Assembly (NCBI RefSeq): GCF_007993935.1
Contig: NZ_VITY01000006.1
Coordinates: 372,001-436,000, forward strand
Length of the DNA stretch: 64,000 nucleotides
Source: Bradyrhizobium macuxiense
GTDB taxonomy: Bacteria > Pseudomonadota > Alphaproteobacteria > Rhizobiales > Xanthobacteraceae
Direction: 5' to 3'
The notes under the pieces were generated by a model. It saw only the letters and a list, made by a program, of their open reading frames with translations. It was not told where the DNA came from and did no database searches. The position numbers and the translations under genes are program-made. Shown here one piece after another: positions 56,601 to 64,000 of this stretch (the stretch's first letter is position 1; each line of letters opens with the position of its first letter).

Positions 56601-59600
56601 GTCATTGATATTGGCGTCAATCAGATAAGGTGCCGCGAACACGATCGAGCCCGGCTCGGGATTGGCCGCCGTTGCGGCGGGACGCAGCACGGTCGGCACG
56701 ATCGCCAGCGGATCGGCGCCGGTGAGATCCGCGCCTGCAACCAGGCGCAGCGTTGCTGATCCGGAGCCCGCCGGCAGCGGTGCCGCGATGGCGAAGATCT
56801 TGCCGTCCGGCGAGTCCACCGGCGCGGCAAAGCCGTCGCTGAGGCTGCCATTGATCAGCAGGTTTCCGGCCGCGCGCAACGTCAACACCATCGCTTCACC
56901 ATTGTAGCGGTAGGTGTGCAGATCGATGCCGGAATTGGCGTTGGACGGACTTTGCAACAGCTGGAGATCGCCACTGCTGCGCAGCTCGATGCCCGGCATC
57001 AGGTGGAAGGCGGTGACGGCCGTGCTGGTCAGCGTCCCGATCCCGGCCTTGATGCTCGCGGCAGCGATATAGGCCTGCGCATCGGCATTGGCCTTCGCCA
57101 GACTGGCGTCGACATAGGGCGTGCCGGTGACGTCATAGACCTTGACCGCCTCGACATCGATCTCGTGTGCGCCGACGACCTGGACTCCGTTGTTGCTGAT
57201 GCGCACGCCGGTGGTGCCGTCGCCGTTCGCCGTTCGTGGCACGCGCAGCCAGACCTGTCCGCCATTAAGCGCGATGTTCGGGTCGGCACCCGCGACATTG
57301 ATCACCGGCGTGCTGCTGCCGTCCGTATCGAACGTCATCGTGCCGTTGCCGGCAAGGCCGAGGAACACCGTGCCGCCCTTCGCTGCGGTGGTGCCGGCAT
57401 TGAGCACTGCATGCGCACCGAGCCTCAGGTTGTCGCCGGCGATGAGGCGGATGGTGGCATCGCTGCCGCCGCTCGCATCGATCAGGCCGGCGACGGTGAT
57501 GCTGCCGCTGCTCGCGCTCAGCTCGACGTCATGGGCGGTGACGTTGCCGACATTGATGTCGCCGGTCGCCAGCGTCAGCGCCTGCTCGCCCGAGAAACCC
57601 GCGATGCTGCCGAGCAGCGCGCTCGCGTTGCCCGAATTGACCGTGATGATCGCCTTGCCGCCGGCGTAGCGTGGATCGGCGCTGGCCAGCAACTGCCCGT
57701 CGAGACGGGCAGTGCCGTTCGGCGCGACGATGGTGAGCGTCCCGGCGTTGCCGCCCTGGTCGGAATCCACGACGTCGAGCATGGGCAACGTCACCGAGCC
57801 GAGCCGGCCGCCGCGCAGATCGACCATCGCGCCGGACGCAATTGCGATATCGCCGTTCACGGTCTGCAGCGTCACGCTGCCGGCCGGCGCGATCCGCACC
57901 ACGTCGAAGAACGGCATCACCGCCCCGGCGACGTTGGTGACCGACCCGGCCTGCAGCATGATGCCGTTCTGCGCGGTGAAGGTGATCGCGCCGGACGGCA
58001 GGTTGATGGTGGTGCCCTGGACGATGCTCTGCGCCGAGACCGAGAGCGTCGCGCCGTTGGAGGTGGCGACCGGCTGGCCGGCACCGCCCGGCAGCGCGGC
58101 AAAAGTGACCGTGCCGGCATTGGCGACGAGCTGCGTCAGCGCGCCGGCCTGCGCCGTCACCAGCGGCGTCGCGATCGTCAGACCTCCGCTGACGCTGAAG
58201 GTGCCCGGCATCACCTCGCCGGGGGCGTAGGACACCGAGCCGATCTTTTGCATCGTGCCCGCAGCGATCGGCCCCGCAAAGGCGACGCCGTCGATCACCT
58301 GTTGGGACGCCGCCAGCGTTACGGTGTTGAAGCCGCCGAACGCAAGGCTGCCGCCGCCACCCAGCGTCAGTTGCGTCGCATCGATCTCGAACGCGCCGCG
58401 CCCGGTTCCCGTCGCCGCGGCGCCCGTTGCGCCGCCGTTCAACGTGATCGTGTTGGCGCGGAGCCTGACGCTGTCGGCGGCGGCACCAAAACCGTTGATC
58501 ACCGGCGCGCTCAACGTCAGCGCCGCGAGCAAAGGCTGACCGGTCACAGGATCCAGATCACCGAGATCGACCGAGCCATAGACGTTGACCGCGGAGGACG
58601 CCGACAGCATCAGGTTGCCGGTTGCCGGCAGATGACGCAGCGGATCGCCTTCGGACAATTGCGCGAGCAGGCTGGAGCTCAGGTTGAAGCCCGAAGCGCC
58701 TCCGGTGCCGAAATTGATCACCGGCACGCTGACCATGACGGTCGGCGCCGCGAGGCGGGCGGAAGAATCCATGGTGATGGTGTTCGAGGCGCTCAACGCC
58801 AGCACGCTTCCGCCGAAGATTTGCGCGCCCGCGCCGATGCTCAGCTTGCTCGCGCCGCCGCTCCCCGTCGGCAACGTGATCGGCAGCACCGGTGCGTTGG
58901 ACGCCAGCACGAACGCCCCCGCTCCGCCTCCGCTGACACGTGCCAGCGCAATCGATCCCAGGGTCTTGCCGGTCTTCGGATCGTTCGGGAACAGGGTCGG
59001 GATCGCGCCGAACGACGTCGTATCGATCTGCGCGCCGGCGCCGATCGTGATCGCGCTGCTCGCCGTCAGCATGATTTCGGGCGCGATCAGCACCGCTCCG
59101 CTGTCGATCTGGAGCTTCTGCGCCGCCGGCGTGATGGTCAGCACGTTGCCATACAGGCTGCGCGTGCCGCCGATCAGAATGCTCTGCGCGCCGATGCCGT
59201 CGAGCGCACTGGCCTGCAGCCCGGTCATGCCCGGCGCTGCGGTGCCGCCCGGCGCAAGGATCTCGAGATTGGAGGCGACGATATCGGCCTGCCCACCCCG
59301 GCCGCCCGCCGGGGCCGTGAAGTCACCGAACCCGCCTGTGGCCGGCAACGACAGACTGTTGGTCGCACTGATGACGAGTTGCCCTGCATCGATCGGCAGA
59401 TAGGGCGCCGCGATGCCGCTCGCGGCCGCCTTGGACGCATAGAACTGCGTCGCCGTGGTTTCGGCATATTGCGACTGCCGGCGGACGACTGATCCGGGCG
59501 TGACGATGTAGACCGAGGGAAGCGGATCGTGGAAGCCGGTGTTGGCGACCTCGCCGTAGCCAAGTACGCGGTAAGAGCCGTCACGCTGCGCGAAATTCGA

Positions 59601-62600
59601 CAGCCCGGTGGCGGAGGTCTGGTTCACCGCGACGGTGACCTTGAACGCGCCGGGCAACAATGCGTAGTGCCCCGGCAGCAAGGTGTAGGTGCCGGCCGGC
59701 AGCCCGGGGCTTCCACTCAGATAGACCTGCTGGCCAACCTGCAGGGCAACCGGTGCCGACGCGCTCCGCGTCGGATCGCTGAGCTGCATCTGCGGGTCGC
59801 GCGGCGCATAGCGGTTACCGAGGCTCGGCAGGATCGCGAATGTCTGGGTGCCGCTCAGCGTATCGACCGAGCCGCCGGCACCGCTGACGAACTGCGCGCC
59901 GTAGGTGTCGCCGCCGCCGGATTCGTCGATGCGCGCGGAGGCCGTCGTACCGGATGCTCCCTGGACCGTCAGCGCCCGGCCATAGAACGAGATCGTCTTG
60001 GCCGGTGGCGCGCTCATCGTGTTCGCCGTGCCGCTGTTGTCGTAGCCGTAGATCCAGTCGGTATTGCCGAGCGGCGCGCCATAGGGGATCAACGTGCCCC
60101 CCGCCGACACCGACGTGATGCTGCCCGCCAGCAGGTTGATCGCTTTCGTGCCGGAAGGATTATTCGGGTCTCCGAAGGTGATCTGCCCGAGCGGCGCCAG
60201 CAGGACGCCATCCTGATTGATGGTCGGCGCGATGATCTGCACGGATCCGCCCGCCGACAGGGGTATGTAGGGCGTTTTGCCGTTGCTGATAAAGCTGACC
60301 ACGCTGTTCGGCCCGGTCGCCTGAATCACGAACTGACCAGCGGGTATGCTCGCGTATCCATTGATGATCGGCCCTGTGCTGATCGGATAGATCTCCGTCC
60401 CGGTGAACGTCAGGTCGCCAGCAGTCGCCAGCGGGGTAGGCCTGTTACTGGCGTAACCGGGTGAATTTCTGGAGGCCGGCACCAGGCGGATGTCACCCAG
60501 GCTGTTGAACGATATGTTGGCGAAACCAGGCAGCGATACCGCCTGCTGAACCGGGGTGGAGAAATCGGTGAAGCTGGTGACATAGCTGTATCTCGCACCG
60601 CTGCGCAGCGTACCTTCGATGTCGATCAGGTTGGCATCGACCTCGAGATGCGCCGTACCAGCCATGGGCGCTGCGCCGTAGCTGCCGAGGGCGACGTAGC
60701 TGGCGCTGGTATATTCGTTGACGTTGCGCTGGCCGCCGCCGATGTCGACATAGGGCGCGCTGAGCCGGACGCTGGCGCCCGGCTTCGCGCTGATGTTGGT
60801 GGCGTTGATGGTCAGGCTGCGCGGCAAGACGAGATTGACGCTGCCGTCGAACACCAGCGCATCGACGGCGCCGAGCGACGCCGACGCGAAACCGCCGCTG
60901 GAGATCTGGTCGGCGCCGATGAACAGCTTCCCGAGCAGGTTGCCCGGGATCGCTTGCCCCGGCGACAGACCCGCCGACATCAGCGGCGCCGCCTGGCTCA
61001 CGATGGTCTGGAAGATCGGCTGGACGAATTGCGAGGCCCCGGAGCTGTCGGCGACATAGGCCCCGGCCATCTGATCGATCGTCAGGCTGCCGCCCGCAAC
61101 CCCGGCCCCACCCGCCTGCGCCTTCATGGTGGCGTCGAACAACAGACCGAGCGATGCCCGGATCGCGACGCTGCCGCCCGGCGTCGCAACAGGCGACTGG
61201 GTTGCTCCGGATCGACCCGCGACCTGGAGGATCGTTCCCGACGCCCCCGACACGTCAATGATCGCCCCGGCCTGTGCCACGACGACGCCGAGCGGTTGCT
61301 CGCCATAAGGCTGGGCGGCCGCATAGGGGTAGTAGAGCGACGGCTGCGCGTCCTGATTGATGTTGACCTGTCCGCCACCGAGCACGGTGTTCACCGGACG
61401 CCGCAACGGGTCGAGCGTCGAGGTCACGAGCCCGGACGCCAGCAACCGCGCGTCTGCTCCGATCCAGAGCGTCTGCGTCGCGGCATAGAACGGCCCGTTG
61501 TAGGGCGGCGTACCAGCCGCTGATCCAATCGGGACCCAGGGTCCGGGCACGCCGGTCAGATCGAGGTTGATGGTCCCGGCGGGCGCGTTGATCGTGCCGT
61601 CGACCGTGAGTTGACGGCGCGCGTGCAGGGATATCGCCGCCTGAGGATCGGCGTTGATCACGGCACCCCGCTGAACATTGAGATTACCGTTGAAGGCGTC
61701 GATCGCGCTCAGGACCAGGTTCACCGGCGACGACGGCTGATACGAGGACAGCGTCCGCACCGTTGCGACGCTCGCGACATCGCTGCCGGTGGGCGCCGAC
61801 ACGGCTTGCGGATTCGGAATCAGATTGACCCCATGCAGCTCAAGATCGGTGCCGGCAGCGACCGTCAGGTTCTGGTAGCTGTAGAGCGCGTACTGGCTGA
61901 AGCCGCCGCTGGCAAAGAAGCCCGGCGACAGCCGCAGCACGCTAGCCGGATCGACCGGCATGAGGTTGCTGGTCCCGTCGGCATTGATCGAGCTGACCGT
62001 GTTGAGCGGGAGGATGGCGTCTCCGCCGATCTGGATCGTGGGCGTTGCGATGCTGAGCGCGCCGCCACCGGTGAAGCCGTAGGACCGCAGAGCGCCGCCG
62101 AGATAGACTCGGCCCGGATAGGTCTGCGCGACCTTCGAGTTGCGCAGCGTCGCGCCGAAACCGTCGGCGATCAGCGTGATGTTGCCACCGGTGCCGACCG
62201 GCAGGCCGTTGCTGGTCTTGATCTTGCCTGTACTCTGCATCCAGCCGCCGCTCGACGCATCAATCACCGCGCCGGCATCGATCCGAACATTGCCATAGGC
62301 AGCCAGGCTGACGTTGCCGCCGTTATAGAGCGTCGGTGTGGCGGCGCTGCCGCCGACGAAATCGTTGACCCACAGACCGCGCGTATCGATCAAGCTGCCG
62401 GAATGCAGCTCGACGTCGCCGGTGATAACAGTCGTTCCCCCGTGCGCGGCGTTGACGGTGACCGAACCGGCACGCGCCATCAGCTGGCCGTCGATCGAAA
62501 TTCCGCCGCCGATCAAGCCGATGCTCGAATTCAGGGCGATCGAGCCGCCGGAAGCAACCTGAAGCCTGGCGCCGTTCACGACGCTGATGGCGGGAGATAT

Positions 62601-64000
62601 GGCTTTGCTGACCGGATCGGTCACGCCGCCCCCGGCATTGATGGTGATGCTGCCGTAGTTCGCCTGATCGAGCAGATCGGCCGACAAATAGACGATCTGC
62701 TGCCAGGACGGCGGCAGCGGCGACGTCGCACTCGAAAGCGCCGGCGGCGCGATTGACGGCGTGACGACCACGCTGGCGGGGATGATGCTCGCATCGGATG
62801 CCCCGAGGGTGAACGCGGCGCCGGCGGGAAGCGTGTTGGCGGTCCGCTGATAGGGCCCGTTGACCGTCGCCGTGACAACCGAGGCGTCGACCTCGGCAGC
62901 GTTCGCAATCACGCTCAGGGCGCCGGCGGCGCGTCCTTCGAGATAGGCCGGCTGGTACCGCTGATCAGAGAAAAATGGATTGGCATAAAATTCGGTGACG
63001 CCCCAGTGGGCATGATTGACCGTGAAGCCGACCCCGATCGAGACGTAGGTCAGATCGGCAGGGGCCTGATTGGCGCTGTAGATCCTGCCATCCGAGCCGA
63101 CCAGCCAGGTAACCGGCACATAGCCGGCCTGATGCGCGAGCGAGCCGCCGGAAATATCGATCGACGCACCAGGTCGCAGGATGGCATCGCCCGTGGAATA
63201 GGCGATCACCGTGCCTCCGGTAGTCAGGCGCTGGTCGATCGGCCGGTCGACCTGACCGAGCCATCCCGACACCTCCAGCAGGCCGCCCGCAGTGTAGACC
63301 CGATCCGAAGCCACCGGGTTGAGTTCGTGGACGTTCACCCACACGTTCTTGCTGGAAAGGATGCCGCCGCGTTGCAATGGCGAGTCGCGCAGCTCGTTAG
63401 CACGCACGTTGACCTGCACGACATCGCCCGACGCCGCGACCGGCACGCCCTGCAATCCTGAAACGTCGATCAGGGACCCTGCGTCGACAAGAACACGCGC
63501 ACCATCGCGGTTGGAGTTCGTGTTGATCTTGGCGGTGGGATTATCTTGCAGATACAGCTGATCTCCGTAGCTCGATGCCTGCAGCGCCACGCGCCCGGAC
63601 GGCGCGATGATCGCAGCCCCCGACTGCACATTGACGAAGCCGCCTTCGACCGTAATCTTCGACTGCGCCTGGGGCTGCGTGTCCTTCGCGGTGAGACCAT
63701 CCTCCTCGGGGAGCACCGCGGTGACGCTGCCGCGCGCGAGCTGCGCCGCACCGGTCTGCGTCGACACCGCATAGTGCGTGGAGCTGTCGTAGCCGAACTC
63801 CCCCTGCAATCCCTGCTGCGCGGACGACAGGATCGAACCGGCCTGATTGACCGAGGTGGTCGCTACCAGCACGCCGGATTGCTGCAAATTCATACCGACC
63901 AGCGTGATGTTTCCGGTCGGCGCCGCGATCAGGCCGGTGTTGCTGACCGTGCCGCCATTGAGCACATTCAGCACCAGACCCTGCTGGCTCGTGCTGCCGC
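53682..64000 (-). CDS. giant filamentous-haemagglutinin-like surface protein (5' end outside the window)
   Basis: At least 3438 codons; the frame is still open at the window edge (reading GSTSQQGLVLNVLNGG), so the signal peptide and TPS secretion domain are beyond 64000. The protein is a long right-handed beta-helix of short repeats such as GGNITLIADG, AGGSVQI, GGNLTVKVHGSL and ADLTFTG. The last ~150 residues (EAGIRVSGNLTLEALQVLNVANIQVQG and a hydrophilic tail) resemble the C-terminal region of the DUF3739 haemagglutinin family. Likely an adhesin exported by two-partner secretion; no TpsB gene is present here. A Tyr/Asp-rich stretch (about 56120-56420) stands out. Ends 542 bp before the 1028-aa protein gene, same strand. 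Confidence 0.85.
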   Translation of the reverse strand, partial: GSTSQQGLVLNVLNGGTVSNTGLIAAPTGNITLVGMNLQQSGVLVATTSVNQAGSILSSAQQGLQGEFGYDSSTHYAVSTQTGAAQLARGSVTAVLPEEDGLTAKDTQPQAQSKITVEGGFVNVQSGAAIIAPSGRVALQASSYGDQLYLQDNPTAKINTNSNRDGARVLVDAGSLIDVSGLQGVPVAASGDVVQVNVRANELRDSPLQRGGILSSKNVWVNVHELNPVASDRVYTAGGLLEVSGWLGQVDRPIDQRLTTGGTVIAYSTGDAILRPGASIDISGGSLAHQAGYVPVTWLVGSDGRIYSANQAPADLTYVSIGVGFTVNHAHWGVTEFYANPFFSDQRYQPAYLEGRAAGALSVIANAAEVDASVVTATVNGPYQRTANTLPAGAAFTLGASDASIIPASVVVTPSIAPPALSSATSPLPPSWQQIVYLSADLLDQANYGSITINAGGGVTDPVSKAISPAISVVNGARLQVASGGSIALNSSIGLIGGGISIDGQLMARAGSVTVNAAHGGTTVITGDVELHSGSLIDTRGLWVNDFVGGSAATPTLYNGGNVSLAAYGNVRIDAGAVIDASSGGWMQSTGKIKTSNGLPVGTGGNITLIADGFGATLRNSKVAQTYPGRVYLGGALRSYGFTGGGALSIATPTIQIGGDAILPLNTVSSINADGTSNLMPVDPASVLRLSPGFFASGGFSQYALYSYQNLTVAAGTDLELHGVNLIPNPQAVSAPTGSDVASVATVRTLSSYQPSSPVNLVLSAIDAFNGNLNVQRGAVINADPQAAISLHARRQLTVDGTINAPAGTINLDLTGVPGPWVPIGSAAGTPPYNGPFYAATQTLWIGADARLLASGLVTSTLDPLRRPVNTVLGGGQVNINQDAQPSLYYPYAAAQPYGEQPLGVVVAQAGAIIDVSGASGTILQVAGRSGATQSPVATPGGSVAIRASLGLLFDATMKAQAGGAGVAGGSLTIDQMAGAYVADSSGASQFVQPIFQTIVSQAAPLMSAGLSPGQAIPGNLLGKLFIGADQISSGGFASASLGAVDALVFDGSVNLVLPRSLTINATNISAKPGASVRLSAPYVDIGGGQRNVNEYTSASYVALGSYGAAPMAGTAHLEVDANLIDIEGTLRSGARYSYVTSFTDFSTPVQQAVSLPGFANISFNSLGDIRLVPASRNSPGYASNRPTPLATAGDLTFTGTEIYPISTGPIINGYASIPAGQFVIQATGPNSVVSFISNGKTPYIPLSAGGSVQIIAPTINQDGVLLAPLGQITFGDPNNPSGTKAINLLAGSITSVSAGGTLIPYGAPLGNTDWIYGYDNSGTANTMSAPPAKTISFYGRALTVQGASGTTASARIDESGGGDTYGAQFVSGAGGSVDTLSGTQTFAILPSLGNRYAPRDPQMQLSDPTRSASAPVALQVGQQVYLSGSPGLPAGTYTLLPGHYALLPGAFKVTVAVNQTSATGLSNFAQRDGSYRVLGYGEVANTGFHDPLPSVYIVTPGSVVRRQSQYAETTATQFYASKAAASGIAAPYLPIDAGQLVISATNSLSLPATGGFGDFTAPAGGRGGQADIVASNLEILAPGGTAAPGMTGLQASALDGIGAQSILIGGTRSLYGNVLTITPAAQKLQIDSGAVLIAPEIMLTASSAITIGAGAQIDTTSFGAIPTLFPNDPKTGKTLGSIALARVSGGGAGAFVLASNAPVLPITLPTGSGGASKLSIGAGAQIFGGSVLALSASNTITMDSSARLAAPTVMVSVPVINFGTGGASGFNLSSSLLAQLSEGDPLRHLPATGNLMLSASSAVNVYGSVDLGDLDPVTGQPLLAALTLSAPVINGFGAAADSVRLRANTITLNGGATGAAATGTGRGAFEIDATQLTLGGGGSLAFGGFNTVTLAASQQVIDGVAFAGPIAAGTMQKIGSVSYAPGEVMPGTFSVSGGLTIATPLVTAQAGALTQLVANAGTVTFAALPGGAGQPVATSNGATLSVSAQSIVQGTTINLPSGAITFTAQNGIMLQAGSVTNVAGAVMPFFDVVRIAPAGSVTLQTVNGDIAIASGAMVDLRGGRLGSVTLPMLDVVDSDQGGNAGTLTIVAPNGTARLDGQLLASADPRYAGGKAIITVNSGNASALLGSIAGFSGEQALTLATGDINVGNVTAHDVELSASSGSITVAGLIDASGGSDATIRLIAGDNLRLGAHAVLNAGTTAAKGGTVFLGLAGNGTMTFDTDGSSTPVINVAGADPNIALNGGQVWLRVPRTANGDGTTGVRISNNGVQVVGAHEIDVEAVKVYDVTGTPYVDASLAKANADAQAYIAAASIKAGIGTLTSTAVTAFHLMPGIELRSSGDLQLLQSPSNANSGIDLHTYRYNGEAMVLTLRAAGNLLINGSLSDGFAAPVDSPDGKIFAIAAPLPAGSGSATLRLVAGADLTGADPLAIVPTVLRPAATAANPEPGSIVFAAPYLIDANINDSGIIVQIPSVVRTGTRNLELAAAGNIDIQTAFGIYTAGEQATPNFAVPSRSPILSAFTYVYDTYLGYGYDANFNQVPYDVSYPVQAFHPSYQIGGGNLTVKVHGSLIGADAHGGQVNDYAATALDTYWLWTEPLAASPTWFLNFGTYYQPYLDYGSDSFPSVAAFRGLGALGGGNVRVAVDGELRNVDISVPTTGGLTAGGALSVYGGGSLSLTVGRGINYANLLVGQGTADIQAGEIGMAPLSASSLAIARVDLLIGDAQFNVVSRRGINAIVGDPTRMTQQRDPSSSGGYPIPAGLEGNGPPSFYYAAQAPYGFFTSMTANSALSEFTSGGDITVHGDFAPPIFELTAAGGSIRAGKIQQSSFGFNYLAALAAPTARVDLLAQQDIVGFGVSMTAADLTAQVNSASAPAGSDYASTFLNPSPSDTFGGPLSVPSNLVQFNDPHTVHVYAVQGSLTKLALATSERAQVRAGLDIIQPIINIENAGPGDASLVQAGRDIASCQPCSLAYPDFFNIRVEGPGSLSVLAGRDIVAQLGQFRTQGLGITSVGNADNPLLPATGASIGVAVGIGANGPDNAAFINLYFDPRNTDATTQGYLAQLSSYMGGIEGGTLSRDQALADFRKLAPAAQLPFIEQVYFAELKAGGETAANGKGAGGKGYDRAYRAIQTLFPGSVIGGTTTAYAGNLSLFQLARIRTEQGGSINILAPGGGVSLGIENQTPDLTGQTDTARPGLLTLEGGDVNIFTDRSVVVAQSRVFTELGGDILMFSTNGDLNAGKGKQTSIVTSPPLVVYDQYGRAAKTPNTPQTGAGIATLIGVPGVPPGNVDLFAPHGTIDAGEAGIRVSGNLTLEALQVLNVANIQVQGTSVGVPVVQGPPVGALTAANNTAGAAQQPTAAAPAANTGQPSVIIVEVLGYGGGDGVSDPGGNERRRDGNERQSYDPNSMFRVVGNGNLTAEQARQLTDEERQRVTSR

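Noticed and set aside
56916..59492. 858-codon plus-strand open frame inside the giant protein gene
   Set aside because: Antisense shadow of a repetitive Gly/Ala/Val-coding sequence; no recognisable domain and no ribosome-binding site.

Overview
The window looks like chromosomal DNA of a Bradyrhizobium-like alphaproteobacterium (Nitrobacteraceae). This rests on strong G+C bias at third codon positions, dense operons with 4-11 nt gene overlaps, many solute-binding-protein ABC importers, an OprB porin whose mature N-terminus begins ADLLTKAPP, interspersed CTCTCCCC/GGGGAGAG palindromes, and a giant filamentous-haemagglutinin-like protein of a type common in that group. The assignment is an inference from gene content; no rRNA, tRNA, CRISPR array or insertion sequence was recognised.

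Layout. (1) 1-5.8 kb: a small membrane protein, an AraC regulator, and the phenylacetate genes paaG and paaZ. A TetR regulator gene follows, and its own upstream region and the paaG promoter both carry the 12-mer GACCGGAYGGTC. (2) 6.0-17.2 kb: a LysR gene divergent from a branched-chain-type ABC importer (livGFHM plus binding protein). The importer runs into pxpA, a short biotin carrier, biotin carboxylase, pxpB and pxpC, and a second, paralogous LysR gene closes the block. This is probably one uptake and lactam/amide carboxylation-hydrolysis unit. (3) 17.3-31.1 kb: an AraC regulator, then a tightly packed operon of hyuA, hyuB, a TorT-like binding protein, a two-domain ATPase, two permeases, and the FAD, 2Fe-2S and Mo subunits of a xanthine-dehydrogenase-type hydroxylase. 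It reads as import, hydroxylation and ATP-driven ring opening of one N-heterocycle. (4) 31.1-41.7 kb: a sugar block. A ROK repressor and an SDR dehydrogenase are divergent from a ribose-type importer, followed by an OprB porin and a fructose-type importer (ATPase, permease, binding protein).

(5) 41.7-64 kb, all on the minus strand: the most unusual part. In transcription order it holds a giant FHA-like protein (N-terminus outside the window), a 1028-aa repeat protein without RTX motifs, a type I secretion ATPase with a degenerate C39 domain, its HlyD adaptor, two TPR-sulfotransferases, and a small protein fusing an APS-kinase-like domain to an HxGH nucleotidyltransferase. From the 1028-aa gene to the kinase the genes overlap or lie within 55 nt. 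The combination of type I exporter, sulfotransferase and sulfate-activation kinase parallels the Xanthomonas Rax system (RaxST/RaxA/RaxB with RaxP/RaxQ). Here it is attached to large surface proteins rather than to a small leader peptide. I propose it as a sulfation-coupled secretion locus.

Limits: starts were picked by eye from Shine-Dalgarno spacing and family N-termini. Promoters, operators and hairpins are sequence-pattern calls only.
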